Shown: in pieces, positions 23,399 through 31,725 of the stretch
Numbering within the stretch: position 1 is the stretch's first letter
Layout: every line of letters begins with the position of its first letter
Origin: Candidatus Cloacimonadota bacterium
GTDB taxonomy: Bacteria > Cloacimonadota > Cloacimonadia > JGIOTU-2
Assembly: GCA_018334695.1 (NCBI GenBank)
Contig: JAGXLO010000013.1
Span: 3,075 to 40,878 of the forward strand
Direction: 5' to 3'
DNA: 37,804 bases
Made by a program: the position numbers and the translations under genes
The notes under the pieces: model-generated
Database searches by the model: none
Seen by the model: only the letters and a program-made list of their open reading frames with translations
Told to the model about the DNA's origin: nothing

Positions 23399-24627
23399 TT
23401 TGAATTCCTTTCATAAATTACTAATTCTGGATTATTAACAGTTTGAGTAAATATAAAATATTTATTATCTCCTATTTCTATTTTTTTGCTACCGTATGTT
23501 ATTATTTCAAATGTTTTCCAGTCATTCAGATTTATTACACTTGTAGCTCTACTCTCAGTGAATATGTATCTATCTTCACTAATAAGAATATTATCTACTC
23601 TTGGAAGAGCAGTAGCCCTTTTTTCTTCCACATTTTTCGTTTTCAGGTTTATGATTTTAGGTTTATAGTTTGTTCTATGTAAGAAGACATTTTCGTTATC
23701 TATGAAAGCGAAGTTACTAAAAGTCTTATCGAAGATCTCATTTGAACGCAACAATTCATCGCCATTGAAATTGAATACACAAGTTGATCCTTCATGAACG
23801 TTCATACGCAGATTTATCATTATTTTATCCACACAGGTTTTAATACATTTATATAAAAAAGTATCTAATTTATTTTCAATTTCTTTCTTCCATAATACTG
23901 ATAATTCATTATCTTGAGAAAATTTTAGTAGATGTAAAACAGTCGAAGAGGACCCTTTTTTATTTGCAGTCATAACAATTTTTTTATTAGTTACAAAATA
24001 TAATTGTATATATTCCATATCTTTCTCGAATTGTGTAATATTAATATCAGCACTTGTTATATTTAAATAATCACCATTTCTGTTCAATATTTTGATACCT
24101 TTTCTCGATTCAGGGGTTTTTACTGCATTACTTATGGCATAAGTGAAGTATTTTCCATTCGGAGAAGGAACAATCTGGTCCAGTTTCATTTGTTTCTCAA
24201 AAAGAATATTTTGCTTGTTGTCCATAATTATACTTGTCTTATTAAGATTTCTTAAATTCTTTTCAGTTCGTAAGGTTATTATTTTGCCATTTTCTGATAC
24301 GAAACAATCTAAAGGGAGTTTATTCAATTCTTTCGACCATAATAAATTACCATCAATATTAAGATAGTAAATTTTATTCATCGTAGTTAAAACTATATTA
24401 CCTGTATTTTTGGCAACAGCAAAGTCATTAATTTTTCTAGTATCTATTGGTATTCTTTTCTTGAGTGAATAATCCGGAAGATATTCTTCTGCAAATTGTT
24501 CCAGAGTTATTTTCTCCGGTCGTAGTATATCACGGGCAGTTAGGTTAATACTAATTATTAGGAATAGCCCTAATAATACAAATATTGTTTTCCCCGTAAA
24601 GATGCGGGATTTTTCAAAATTAATCAT
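23395..24627 (-). CDS. Exported beta-propeller-like protein of unknown function
   Basis: 410 residues. One N-terminal hydrophobic segment (about 13-30, KTIFVLLGLFLIISINL) is a signal peptide or anchor. The rest has recurring strand pairs of the type 'IYYLNIDGNLLWSKEL', 'GIKILNRNGDYLNI' and 'STCVFNFNGDELLRS', which resemble blades of PQQ/WD-like propellers. The start is preceded by TGGAGGAATCAT. It is translationally coupled (4-bp overlap) to the M23 peptidase downstream, so the pair probably works together at the envelope. No specific family is recognised. Confidence 0.7.
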   Translation of the reverse strand: MINFEKSRIFTGKTIFVLLGLFLIISINLTARDILRPEKITLEQFAEEYLPDYSLKKRIPIDTRKINDFAVAKNTGNIVLTTMNKIYYLNIDGNLLWSKELNKLPLDCFVSENGKIITLRTEKNLRNLNKTSIIMDNKQNILFEKQMKLDQIVPSPNGKYFTYAISNAVKTPESRKGIKILNRNGDYLNITSADINITQFEKDMEYIQLYFVTNKKIVMTANKKGSSSTVLHLLKFSQDNELSVLWKKEIENKLDTFLYKCIKTCVDKIMINLRMNVHEGSTCVFNFNGDELLRSNEIFDKTFSNFAFIDNENVFLHRTNYKPKIINLKTKNVEEKRATALPRVDNILISEDRYIFTESRATSVINLNDWKTFEIITYGSKKIEIGDNKYFIFTQTVNNPELVIYERNSK

Positions 24628-24722
24628 ATGATTCCTCCATTAATATTTTATTTTTGAGTTATCGATTTATTTTAGAATCAGTTGATCAAATTAATACATT
24701 TCGTCTTCCCATCCACCACACG

Positions 24723-24994
24723 GCAGACAGCTGGCTACTGCCTGGGAAGGATTATTTCAGCTGGAAGACTGGCATAACTTTGGGAAATATTACGATCCAA
24801 CCCTTATGGCGTGGCATAAAAATTTTAACGACAATTGGGATAAAATAAAAGACAATTATGACGACAGATTTCGCAGAATGTGGAATTATTATTTACTCAG
24901 TTCAGCCGGTTCTTTTCGAGCGCGCAAAAATCAGCTCTGGCAGATAGTTTTTACTAAAATTGATTCAGAAATGCAATATAAACGTGTTATCTGA
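24723..24994 (+). pseudogene. cfa: Remnant of a second cfa gene (3' end only)
   Basis: The frame ATAWEGLFQLEDWHNFG ... MQYKRVI reproduces the last ~88 residues of the cfa product with only about four amino-acid changes. About 25 codons differ synonymously. Upstream of 24723 the similarity fades after a weak match around TTCCCA. No start codon, ribosome site or SAM-binding domain is present, so it cannot make an enzyme. It still overlaps the end of its convergent neighbour by 8 bp, exactly as the intact cfa does. Confidence 0.88.
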
Positions 24995-25052
24995 CAACAC
25001 TGAATTTTTCCACAGGAGAATCTTCAAGATCTAATTTGTAGAAATACACTCC
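24728..25052. repeat. Duplicated block, copy 2
   Basis: Partner of 22300-22625. It covers the cfa remnant and the last ~19 codons of the C45-like gene. This copy is in its native context on the right-hand side, because the C45-like protein has the whole sorting domain while the M23 protein has only the duplicated end. Confidence 0.85.
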
Positions 25053-26504
25053 TGAATTATAATCATCAATTTCCAGCGTTATGCTGTTATTTTTATTCAC
25101 AGGTTCAAATTTTACACTTTCTACCAATCTTCCTTTTAAATCATAAATATTTATCGAGCAATCCGAACTAAAATTTAAATTACTATAACTAATTTTTATT
25201 GTTTCTTTTGCAGGATTGGGATAAGCATATAATTTTACATCTGCAGTTTGTGGATCCGGATCTACAGCATTACCGGAGAATAGATCTTCCGCATCAAAAT
25301 TTGTAGGAGTCTGTTGATAAGCAGGAGCTCCGTAGTAGGGTGAGGTTGCCCATTTAATGTCTCCGTTAAAAGGTATAAATTGAATGGTTTGTATATTTGA
25401 CATAACTCCGGCTGCACCTGCCAACAAATCCCAGCTACGATCAACTGTTATGTGAGTACTTACATCCAAAGAATCCGCAATATTATTGTAACGATTGCAA
25501 TAAATGGGAGAATATAGTTTACGAAAATGATTGGTAGCTGCCAGATTATCTCCTGATATTATCGTGTTGTCCGCCATAGTTCTTATAGCTACACCATTAG
25601 CATTATTACACTCGATTACAAGGGCAGTGGTATCCCTGTTATTTTTATTTATCACCTGTATGATATTATCACTCAATAGTATTTTATCCTCAACAGCTTG
25701 TGCCACATCCCCGGCATTACAATTCCCATCTGCATTGTAATCCGCACTTTCTATACCATTTCTTACAGTAAAAAATATGGGGTGAAAGGGTCCGGGGTTG
25801 GGATGAGAGGAATTATTGCCCACATTCAAAAAGGATGCAACTCCCTGCTCATTAATTGCCGACAAACCTCCGATAAGTCCTGCAAAGGAAAAAGACATCC
25901 AGTCTTGCTCATCTGATTCACTTGGTTTATTTACAATCAAAACTTGATTATCCAACAGAGTCTGATGCGGTGTCCAATCTAGGTTTCTGGTTATGATAGA
26001 TTCACCGTTTAAGGTGGGATCCTGCTGAGTACTTTGCCCCCAGCTGGAAAGACTGGAGCAGTTGAATATCTTGTCCTTCCGTTTCATCATAACTGCTATT
26101 TCCAGAATAGAATTACTCACTAAAAAATCTATCTCATCCAGATCTCTCCCCAGAGTATTATTGTAAATACTCAAACCGCTATCTTCAATGCCATTGATAA
26201 TTGCGTCTGTTTCATTGTGGTATTTTTGTTCTACATCAAAATTAGCAATAAAATATGACCTAGCCATTTCATAATCAGAAGCACTGTTCATAAAAACCGA
26301 TTCCAGCAAATAGTCATTAAAAACTTCCAGAATATCTTCACCCATGAGATAACCGTTAGCATATCCTCTTTCTGTATGAGTTCCCCAAATAGTTAGTACT
26401 TGCTTCCCATCGATGGTCTCAAGTTGCCCATTAACATCATCTCCAAAGACAAAAGAATTTGAGAGGATTAAGAAAAACAGAATAATAATATAATATTTTT
26501 TCAT
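24987..26504 (-). CDS. Exported C45-like Ntn hydrolase (acyltransferase family) with sorting domain
   Basis: 505 residues from the ATG at 26502-26504, which has AAAGGAG about eight bases upstream. The frame could be extended 12 codons without such a site. Signal peptide to about residue 20. Residues ~25-410 resemble the C45/acyl-CoA:6-aminopenicillanate acyltransferase and phospholipase-B-like group. FNCSSLSSWGQST supplies the presumed N-terminal nucleophile Cys149 after autocleavage, followed by GESIITRNLDW. Such enzymes hydrolyse amide bonds of acylated or linear peptides; the substrate is unknown. Residues ~425-505 (YPNPAKETIKISYS ... GVYFYKLDLEDSPVEKFSVV) are a YPNP-type sorting domain. 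It is divergent from the TrmB-like gene and may share its operator. Confidence 0.78.
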   Translation of the reverse strand: MKKYYIIILFFLILSNSFVFGDDVNGQLETIDGKQVLTIWGTHTERGYANGYLMGEDILEVFNDYLLESVFMNSASDYEMARSYFIANFDVEQKYHNETDAIINGIEDSGLSIYNNTLGRDLDEIDFLVSNSILEIAVMMKRKDKIFNCSSLSSWGQSTQQDPTLNGESIITRNLDWTPHQTLLDNQVLIVNKPSESDEQDWMSFSFAGLIGGLSAINEQGVASFLNVGNNSSHPNPGPFHPIFFTVRNGIESADYNADGNCNAGDVAQAVEDKILLSDNIIQVINKNNRDTTALVIECNNANGVAIRTMADNTIISGDNLAATNHFRKLYSPIYCNRYNNIADSLDVSTHITVDRSWDLLAGAAGVMSNIQTIQFIPFNGDIKWATSPYYGAPAYQQTPTNFDAEDLFSGNAVDPDPQTADVKLYAYPNPAKETIKISYSNLNFSSDCSINIYDLKGRLVESVKFEPVNKNNSITLEIDDYNSGVYFYKLDLEDSPVEKFSVVR

Positions 26505-26605
26505 AGTAATCACTCCTTTTTTTATTTTTGAATTATGCATTTTTATAAATATTCTTAGGCTGTCAACAATCGCCGGGATAGCTGGAATAAATCAACCAAA
26601 ATTAT

Positions 26606-26629
26606 TTTTGTAACTCGTTAGTTACAAAA
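26606..26629. promoter_or_regulatory. 24-bp palindromic operator
   Basis: Perfect 10-bp arms TTTTGTAACT (26606-26615) and AGTTACAAAA (26620-26629) around CGTT. It ends four bases before a TTGACA (26633-26638) facing the TrmB-like gene. It sits between that gene and the divergent C45-like gene, whose own side has TTGACA on the minus strand at 26566-26561. A dimeric winged-helix regulator, most simply the TrmB-like protein itself, is the likely binder. Confidence 0.65.
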
Positions 26630-26676
26630 TTCTTGACAAAATAAAATAACTTTTGAAAATTTATGATAAGGTAATT

Positions 26677-27504
26677 ATGAAAGATCATATTAGCGAATTA
26701 AAAAAAGCAGGTTTAACCGAATACGAAGCTCGAGTTTATTATAACCTATTACAAAAGCATGATTATAGTGCAAAAGAGCTTTCCGATCAATCAGGTGTTC
26801 CCAGAACTCGCATTTATGAAATACTTAATACACTTATACAACGTGGTTTTTGTACAGAACTACCAGGCAAAGTAAAAAGGTTTAAAGCTATCAATCCAAA
26901 ATTCGCTTTTAAGAACCTTACCGAAAAGCTCGATAATCAATTAGAAAAAAAATTAGATCACATTAATGCCCTTTCAGAAGCACTTACCCCTATTTATCAG
27001 GAAGAGAAAGATAATCAATTCAGTTTTGATTTCGTAGAAGTGATAAGAGAAAAAGCTCGCGTTGAAGAAAGATTGGAAGAACTGGAAAAACAAGCAAAAT
27101 TCGAAATCATCCTCATGATCAAATCTCCCTATCTTGTAAATTATAAGCAGATAAAAGCTCTTGGTTCATTAAAAGCAAAATCCCAGGATGTATCCTACAA
27201 ATTCCTGTGTGATGAAAAAGACCTAAATAATTACGATTATGTTGAGTATATCCAGATCTGGAAAAAAATTGGTGCTGATATTAGAGTCGCATCTGATATT
27301 CCCATAAAATTAATTATCTATGATAAAAAAACCTCTGTAATTTATTTGCCTGACAAAGTAAGGAATTCAAACAGTTTCACTTCGCTAATCATAGAAGATA
27401 GGGACTTTGCTAAATTTATCAGAAAGACATTCGATCATTATTTTAAAAAAGCAGTCCCTTTAAAAAAATTTATTCAAAAGAAAGGAGTAATATATGTTGA
27501 ATAA
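26677..27504 (+). CDS. TrmB-like winged-helix transcriptional regulator
   Basis: 275 residues from the ATG at 26677, with AAGG a few bases upstream. An in-frame TTG at 26653 would add eight unlikely residues. Residues ~5-70 form a TrmB-type winged helix: LTEYEARVYYNLLQ, YSAKELSDQSGVPRTRIYEI and the wing GFCTELPGKVKRFKAINP. A coiled coil (~85-110) follows. The C-terminal domain (~115-250) contains alternating strands and helices (FEIILMIKSPYLV, VSYKFLCDEKDL, IKLIIYDKKTSVIYLP), as in ligand-binding domains of this family. The effector is unknown. Its stop overlaps the start of the exported VCBS gene by 11 bp, so regulator and target are co-translated. Confidence 0.85.
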   Translation: MKDHISELKKAGLTEYEARVYYNLLQKHDYSAKELSDQSGVPRTRIYEILNTLIQRGFCTELPGKVKRFKAINPKFAFKNLTEKLDNQLEKKLDHINALSEALTPIYQEEKDNQFSFDFVEVIREKARVEERLEELEKQAKFEIILMIKSPYLVNYKQIKALGSLKAKSQDVSYKFLCDEKDLNNYDYVEYIQIWKKIGADIRVASDIPIKLIIYDKKTSVIYLPDKVRNSNSFTSLIIEDRDFAKFIRKTFDHYFKKAVPLKKFIQKKGVIYVE

Positions 27505-29347
27505 CAAAAAATCATTTAATATGTTGGCAAAAAGAACTTTAGTTTTTACCATCTTGATTATTATGACATTTTCAGTTTCTGCTCATTCAAATAGAGAATT
27601 TTCTTTTACGGAAGTGCCTTCGTTTATGGATGGACGCTGGTACGGAGAATCCGATTTTGGCGATTATGATAACGACGGTGATCTGGATATTCTCGTAACT
27701 GGATATGGAATGACCTCCGGAGCAGGAAACATCAATTTATATCGCAACGATGGTGATAATAATTTTACTGACGTTTATACTCCATTTGCCGGTATTGGGA
27801 ATGGAACTTGTTCCTGGATAGATTATGATAATGATGGAGATCTGGATGTATTCCTCAGTGGACAAAAAGCAATTGATTTTTATATCAGTAAATTCTATGA
27901 AAATGAAGACGGATCATTTACGGAAATCACAACCGATATTTTACCTCTTACATCATCTAGTTCAGACTGGGGTGATTATGACAATGACGGCTATCAAGAT
28001 TTATTATTAACCGGTAGCCAGGACACCAAAGGTGCTAAAGATATAGCTCATACAGTAATTTACAGAAATCTGGGTGACGGCAATTTTCAGCAGATAGATC
28101 CCGGTATAATAGACATTGAGGACGGAGACGCCAAATGGGGTGACTATGATAATGATGGTGACCTTGATATAGCAGTTAGTGGAAGAGTGGGCTCTTTTGA
28201 TTATCAAACTCAAATCTATCGTAATGATGGAGATAATAATTTTACAAACATAATGCTTGATCTGGCTCATGTTAGATATAGCAGATTGGACTGGGGGGAT
28301 TATGATGCAGACGGTGATATTGATCTTATAGTTACAGGCTCCAGAGATAATTCGGAGCCCAGTGTTACGAACATCTACAGGAACGACGGAGACGATACTT
28401 TTGTTAATATTAATGCTGATATACTTGGTGTACGACAGGGTGATATGGTCTGGGGTGATCTACATAATAGTGGGTATCTGGACGTCATGATGAACGGACT
28501 TTATACTACCACTCAGTATTGTGGACATGTCTATTATTATCATGCCGGTTCTTATTCCCTGGAAGACAGTCTTGTAGGACTAAAATATACAGACCTGGAA
28601 TTGGGTGACTATAATGCCGATAACAATCTTGATTTTGTAATTACTGGCAGATATTCATATCAGGATTACAAAGCCAAACTATATGAAAATCAAATGTCCG
28701 CAGAAAATACTCAACCTTTTCCTCCCACCACAGTTACTACAGACATAGTTGATTCTACAGTAACAATTTCCTGGGATGCAGGCTCGGATAACGAGACACC
28801 TGCTGCCGGGCTTAGCTATAACCTTTGGCTAGGTACTGCCTCGGAAACTGATGACATTATTAGTGCTAATGCAGACCTTACAAATGGTTACAGACGTATT
28901 GCCAAAAGAGGAAACATGGGAAGCAAACTTGAATATACATTTCCCTCTCTTCCCGATGGCACCTATTACTGTGCAGTACAATCAATAGACAATTCTTACA
29001 TTAGCTCGGACTTTACAGACGAAGTTCAATTTGAAGTAACTTCATTCAGTACAGATGATAATCAAACACAAAATTTTACCAAGTTAAACAATTATCCCAA
29101 CCCTTTCAAAACTACTACTAATATCAATTTCTCACTCAAATCAGCTGAAAAAGTTCAATTAGAAATTTATAATGTAAAAGGGCAATTAGTAAATACCTTA
29201 GTAGATGACAATCTACTTGCGGACGATTATAGTTTTTCCTGGGACAGAAAAGATGCCAAGGGAAAACTTGTAACCTCAGGAATTTATTTTTATAGACTAT
29301 CTACCGCTGAAACTTCTCGAACAGAGAAAATGATTGTCATTGAATAA
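27494..29347 (+). CDS. Exported VCBS/FG-GAP repeat protein with C-terminal sorting domain
   Basis: 617 residues. AAAGGAG precedes the ATG inside the end of the regulator gene. A signal peptide spans about residues 12-32. Residues ~35-400 contain about seven VCBS repeats, each with a calcium-loop core such as WGDYDNDGDLDI or FGDYDNDGDLDILVTG, typical of a seven-bladed propeller. Residues ~410-515 form a fibronectin III-like domain. Residues ~530-617 (NYPNPFKTTTNINFS ... GIYFYRLSTAETSRTEKMIV) are a YPNPF sorting domain. Probably a calcium-dependent surface binding protein, under control of the overlapping TrmB-like regulator. A strong terminator follows. Confidence 0.85.
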   Translation: MLNNKKSFNMLAKRTLVFTILIIMTFSVSAHSNREFSFTEVPSFMDGRWYGESDFGDYDNDGDLDILVTGYGMTSGAGNINLYRNDGDNNFTDVYTPFAGIGNGTCSWIDYDNDGDLDVFLSGQKAIDFYISKFYENEDGSFTEITTDILPLTSSSSDWGDYDNDGYQDLLLTGSQDTKGAKDIAHTVIYRNLGDGNFQQIDPGIIDIEDGDAKWGDYDNDGDLDIAVSGRVGSFDYQTQIYRNDGDNNFTNIMLDLAHVRYSRLDWGDYDADGDIDLIVTGSRDNSEPSVTNIYRNDGDDTFVNINADILGVRQGDMVWGDLHNSGYLDVMMNGLYTTTQYCGHVYYYHAGSYSLEDSLVGLKYTDLELGDYNADNNLDFVITGRYSYQDYKAKLYENQMSAENTQPFPPTTVTTDIVDSTVTISWDAGSDNETPAAGLSYNLWLGTASETDDIISANADLTNGYRRIAKRGNMGSKLEYTFPSLPDGTYYCAVQSIDNSYISSDFTDEVQFEVTSFSTDDNQTQNFTKLNNYPNPFKTTTNINFSLKSAEKVQLEIYNVKGQLVNTLVDDNLLADDYSFSWDRKDAKGKLVTSGIYFYRLSTAETSRTEKMIVIE

Positions 29348-29372
29348 ATAAAATTTGCATAAATAAAAAAAT

Positions 29373-29402
29373 GAGAGGGAGATTTTTCTCCCTCTTTTTT
29401 TA
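29373..29402 (+). terminator. Rho-independent terminator
   Basis: GAGGGAGA (29375-29382), TTTT loop, TCTCCCTC (29387-29394), then a run of eight or more T. It lies 26 bp after the stop of 27494-29347 and closes the TrmB-VCBS operon. Confidence 0.9.
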
Positions 29403-29418
29403 AAAAAGTAATCAATAT

Positions 29419-29816
29419 TTAAGTGGCTGTAATAGTAGTAGCAACTGCTAATGCTGCTTTTATTGCTTTTACAGCTTCCTTAACTACATCTCCCGCCAGT
29501 TTTCCTCCCAGAATTTTTTCAATACGCTTTTTCCTTTGTTTTAATTCTTTCTTGGTAAAATTGTGCTTTAATAAATCAGTGTGGTGAGCAATAGCAATTA
29601 TAATTGAAATTTTTTCATCTGCAGGATTCCCCGTCTACATAACTGAAGTGCGGACCTTTTCTTCATTTGCTTAATACCGGAAAATATTTCAACCCACTTC
29701 CGCATAGTACGTATTTTCTTTGCTGTTGCCAGTCTTTCTAAACACTCATCCAAAAGTGCATCATTAAACGCAAATAACATAATCTCTTCGTAAAGATGTA
29801 AGTCATAATTAATCAC
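29419..29816 (-). pseudogene. Decayed GPP34 (GOLPH3-like) family gene
   Basis: A GTG at 29814-29816 with AGGAG upstream starts MINYDLHLYEEIMLFAFND, the usual GPP34 beginning. The sequence then jumps straight to ALLDECLERLATAKKIRTMRKWVEIF and RSALQLCRRGILQ, which normally lie well downstream. It stops at 29598. In another frame the DNA continues with IIIAIAHHTDLLKHNF, then KKELKQRKKRIEKILGGKLA and VVKEAVKAIKAALA, ending at 29419. This is the recognisable C-terminus of the family. At least two internal deletions and a frameshift are therefore implied. GPP34 proteins bind phosphoinositides in eukaryotes; the bacterial role is not established. Automatic ORF calls extend upstream into the transporter gene and are wrong there. 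Confidence 0.7.
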
Positions 29817-29902
29817 AAATACTCCTAATACTATTTCTTTTTGTGTCCATAATATCAAATCAAATACAATATCACTTTTACTAATTAATTTACCTAACAT
29901 TC

Positions 29903-29930
29903 TTGACAAACAACAGTTAGAAAATAAATT
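29903..29930 (+). promoter_or_regulatory. Promoter of the anion transporter operon
   Basis: TTGACA (29903-29908), 16-bp spacer, TAAATT (29925-29930). Initiation about seven bases after the -10 box falls at about 29937, only four bases before the ATG at 29941. No ribosome site is visible, so the mRNA may be leaderless. Confidence 0.55.
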
Positions 29931-29940
29931 TAATTGTGCT

Positions 29941-31722
29941 ATGACTATTGAAATAATTATAGTCCTTGCCCTAATAATTTTAGCCATCTTGCTTTTTTCT
30001 AGCGAATTGTTTTCATTTGAAATAACTGCGGTAATTGTAACCGGAATTCTGATGGCAAGTGGTATATTAACAATATCACAGGGATTATCGGGATTTAGCA
30101 ATCAAGCAACCATTACCATAGGCGCCATGTTCGTATTAAGTGAAGGCTTGCGACAGACAGGTGTATTACGAGCTTTGGGAACAGTATTGACCTATGTGGG
30201 AAAAATAAACTTTTGGATAGCTGTAATAACATTAATGGTTCTCACAGGCATCGTCTCTAGTTTTATCAACAACACCGCAACAGTAGCAATCTTCATCCCT
30301 GTAATAATGGGTGTAGCAAAAAAACTAAAAACCAGTCCTTCAAAATTGTTGATTCCTTTATCTTTTGCCTCTATCGCAGGAGGAGTTTGTACATTAATCG
30401 GTACATCCACAAACATATTAATAAATTCAATTGCCAGTAAACATGAATTGCAAACCTTTACCATGTTTGATTTTTTACCTCTGGGAATTATATTTTTGGT
30501 GATAGTTATTATCTATCTATTGGCTTATGGAATAAAAAAAACACCTTCTTATGTAACAAAAGATCAGGACCTTACTACTCAGTTTGATATGGATAATTAC
30601 ATTTCTGATGTTAAGTTAAAGGATGGCTATTTCAATATCGGAAAAAAATTAAAGGAGAATAAAGTAAGGGGAAATCTTGATCTGGATATTCTTAGAATAT
30701 TTAAAAGAGACACATCCGAGAGTGCGCAAAGAAGCCAATCTGATCTGGAAGAAGGCGATGTACTTAGAATAAGGGGACACTCGGATGAAATTAATAAGAT
30801 GGAAGATAAGAATAATCTTACTATGGAACCTCCCAGAAAGTGGAAGGATGAAGACCTCATAAAAGGACGTGATACACTAATGGAGGTAACCCTTTCTCCA
30901 AATTCTAACTGGACTGGCAAAAAAATCGACGATTTGGACTTTCAGGAGAGATTTGATGCTACTGTCCTGGCTCTTCGTCACCAAGGGGAATGTATACGAG
31001 ATAATATGAATGATGTTAAATTGGCTGAAGGTGACTCACTCTTACTTTCTATAAACAAAGACCATGTGCCTACAATTATCAGGGATCCGAATTTCTTGGT
31101 CGTTTCAAAAAAAGAGCTGCCAAAATACAAAACAGATAAAATAATAATAGCAGTATCTATACTTGCAGCAGTAGTTCTAACTGCTGCTTTCAATATTTTT
31201 CCTATAGTAGTAAGCGCATTACTGGGCAGCATTTTAATGATTATAACGGGCTGTCTGAACACTGAACAGGCGTATGAAGCGATCAACTGGAAAGTAATAT
31301 TTTTACTGGCAGGGATTCTGCCACTTGGACTTGCACTTGAAAAATCCAGAGCAGCAGCTCTTATCTCTGATGGTCTAATTTCTCTGCTGGGTTCTGCCGG
31401 TCCTGAAGTTGTTCTAGCTGGATTTTTCTTCTTGACTATGATAATGACTAACGTAATTTCAAACCAGGCTTCCGCAGCTCTTTTTGCTCCAATTGTAATC
31501 CATTCTGCATCCACTTTAGGCGTTAGTCCCCGACCCTTCTTGTTCGCAATAACCTACGCTGCATCACTTAGTTTTATTACACCAGTAGGCTACCAAACCA
31601 ACACAATGATATATAATCCCGGGCGTTATAAGTTTTCTGACTTTGTTAAGATCGGAACGCCCCTAAGCCTAATCATCTGGATAATTGCTGCCATTCTAAT
31701 CCCTGTTTTTTGGCATTTTTAA
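29941..31722 (+). CDS. SLC13/DASS-type anion transporter with TrkA-C (RCK_C) domains
   Basis: 593 residues. Five or so N-terminal membrane segments (to ~200) and about six C-terminal ones (~400-593) flank a soluble insert (~205-385). The insert has two RCK_C-like modules, shown by LDILRIFKRD...LEEGDVLRIRG and DATVLALRHQGECI...LAEGDSLLLSI. The paired re-entrant motifs FINNTATVAIFIPV/GTSTNILIN and NVISNQASAALFAP/ITPVGYQTNTMIYNPG are the substrate-site signatures of the family. Members with RCK_C domains take up sulfate and related anions with sodium. The SulP gene begins three bases after the stop, so the pair is one operon. Sulfate uptake is the best guess for both. Confidence 0.88.
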   Translation: MTIEIIIVLALIILAILLFSSELFSFEITAVIVTGILMASGILTISQGLSGFSNQATITIGAMFVLSEGLRQTGVLRALGTVLTYVGKINFWIAVITLMVLTGIVSSFINNTATVAIFIPVIMGVAKKLKTSPSKLLIPLSFASIAGGVCTLIGTSTNILINSIASKHELQTFTMFDFLPLGIIFLVIVIIYLLAYGIKKTPSYVTKDQDLTTQFDMDNYISDVKLKDGYFNIGKKLKENKVRGNLDLDILRIFKRDTSESAQRSQSDLEEGDVLRIRGHSDEINKMEDKNNLTMEPPRKWKDEDLIKGRDTLMEVTLSPNSNWTGKKIDDLDFQERFDATVLALRHQGECIRDNMNDVKLAEGDSLLLSINKDHVPTIIRDPNFLVVSKKELPKYKTDKIIIAVSILAAVVLTAAFNIFPIVVSALLGSILMIITGCLNTEQAYEAINWKVIFLLAGILPLGLALEKSRAAALISDGLISLLGSAGPEVVLAGFFFLTMIMTNVISNQASAALFAPIVIHSASTLGVSPRPFLFAITYAASLSFITPVGYQTNTMIYNPGRYKFSDFVKIGTPLSLIIWIIAAILIPVFWHF

Positions 31723-31725
31723 ACC

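Noticed and set aside
24654-24848. 64-codon plus-strand ORF
   Set aside because: It is in the wrong frame for the cfa remnant and only overlaps it.
24987-29347. C45-like gene, TrmB-like gene and VCBS gene as a new defence system
   Set aside because: All non-regulator proteins have signal peptides and sorting domains, pointing to a surface role; no nuclease, ATPase or toxin-like domain is present.
29817-30101. Upstream extension of the minus-strand ORF 29598-30101
   Set aside because: This part is antisense to the start of the SLC13-type gene. The real beginning is the GTG at 29814-29816 with a ribosome site.
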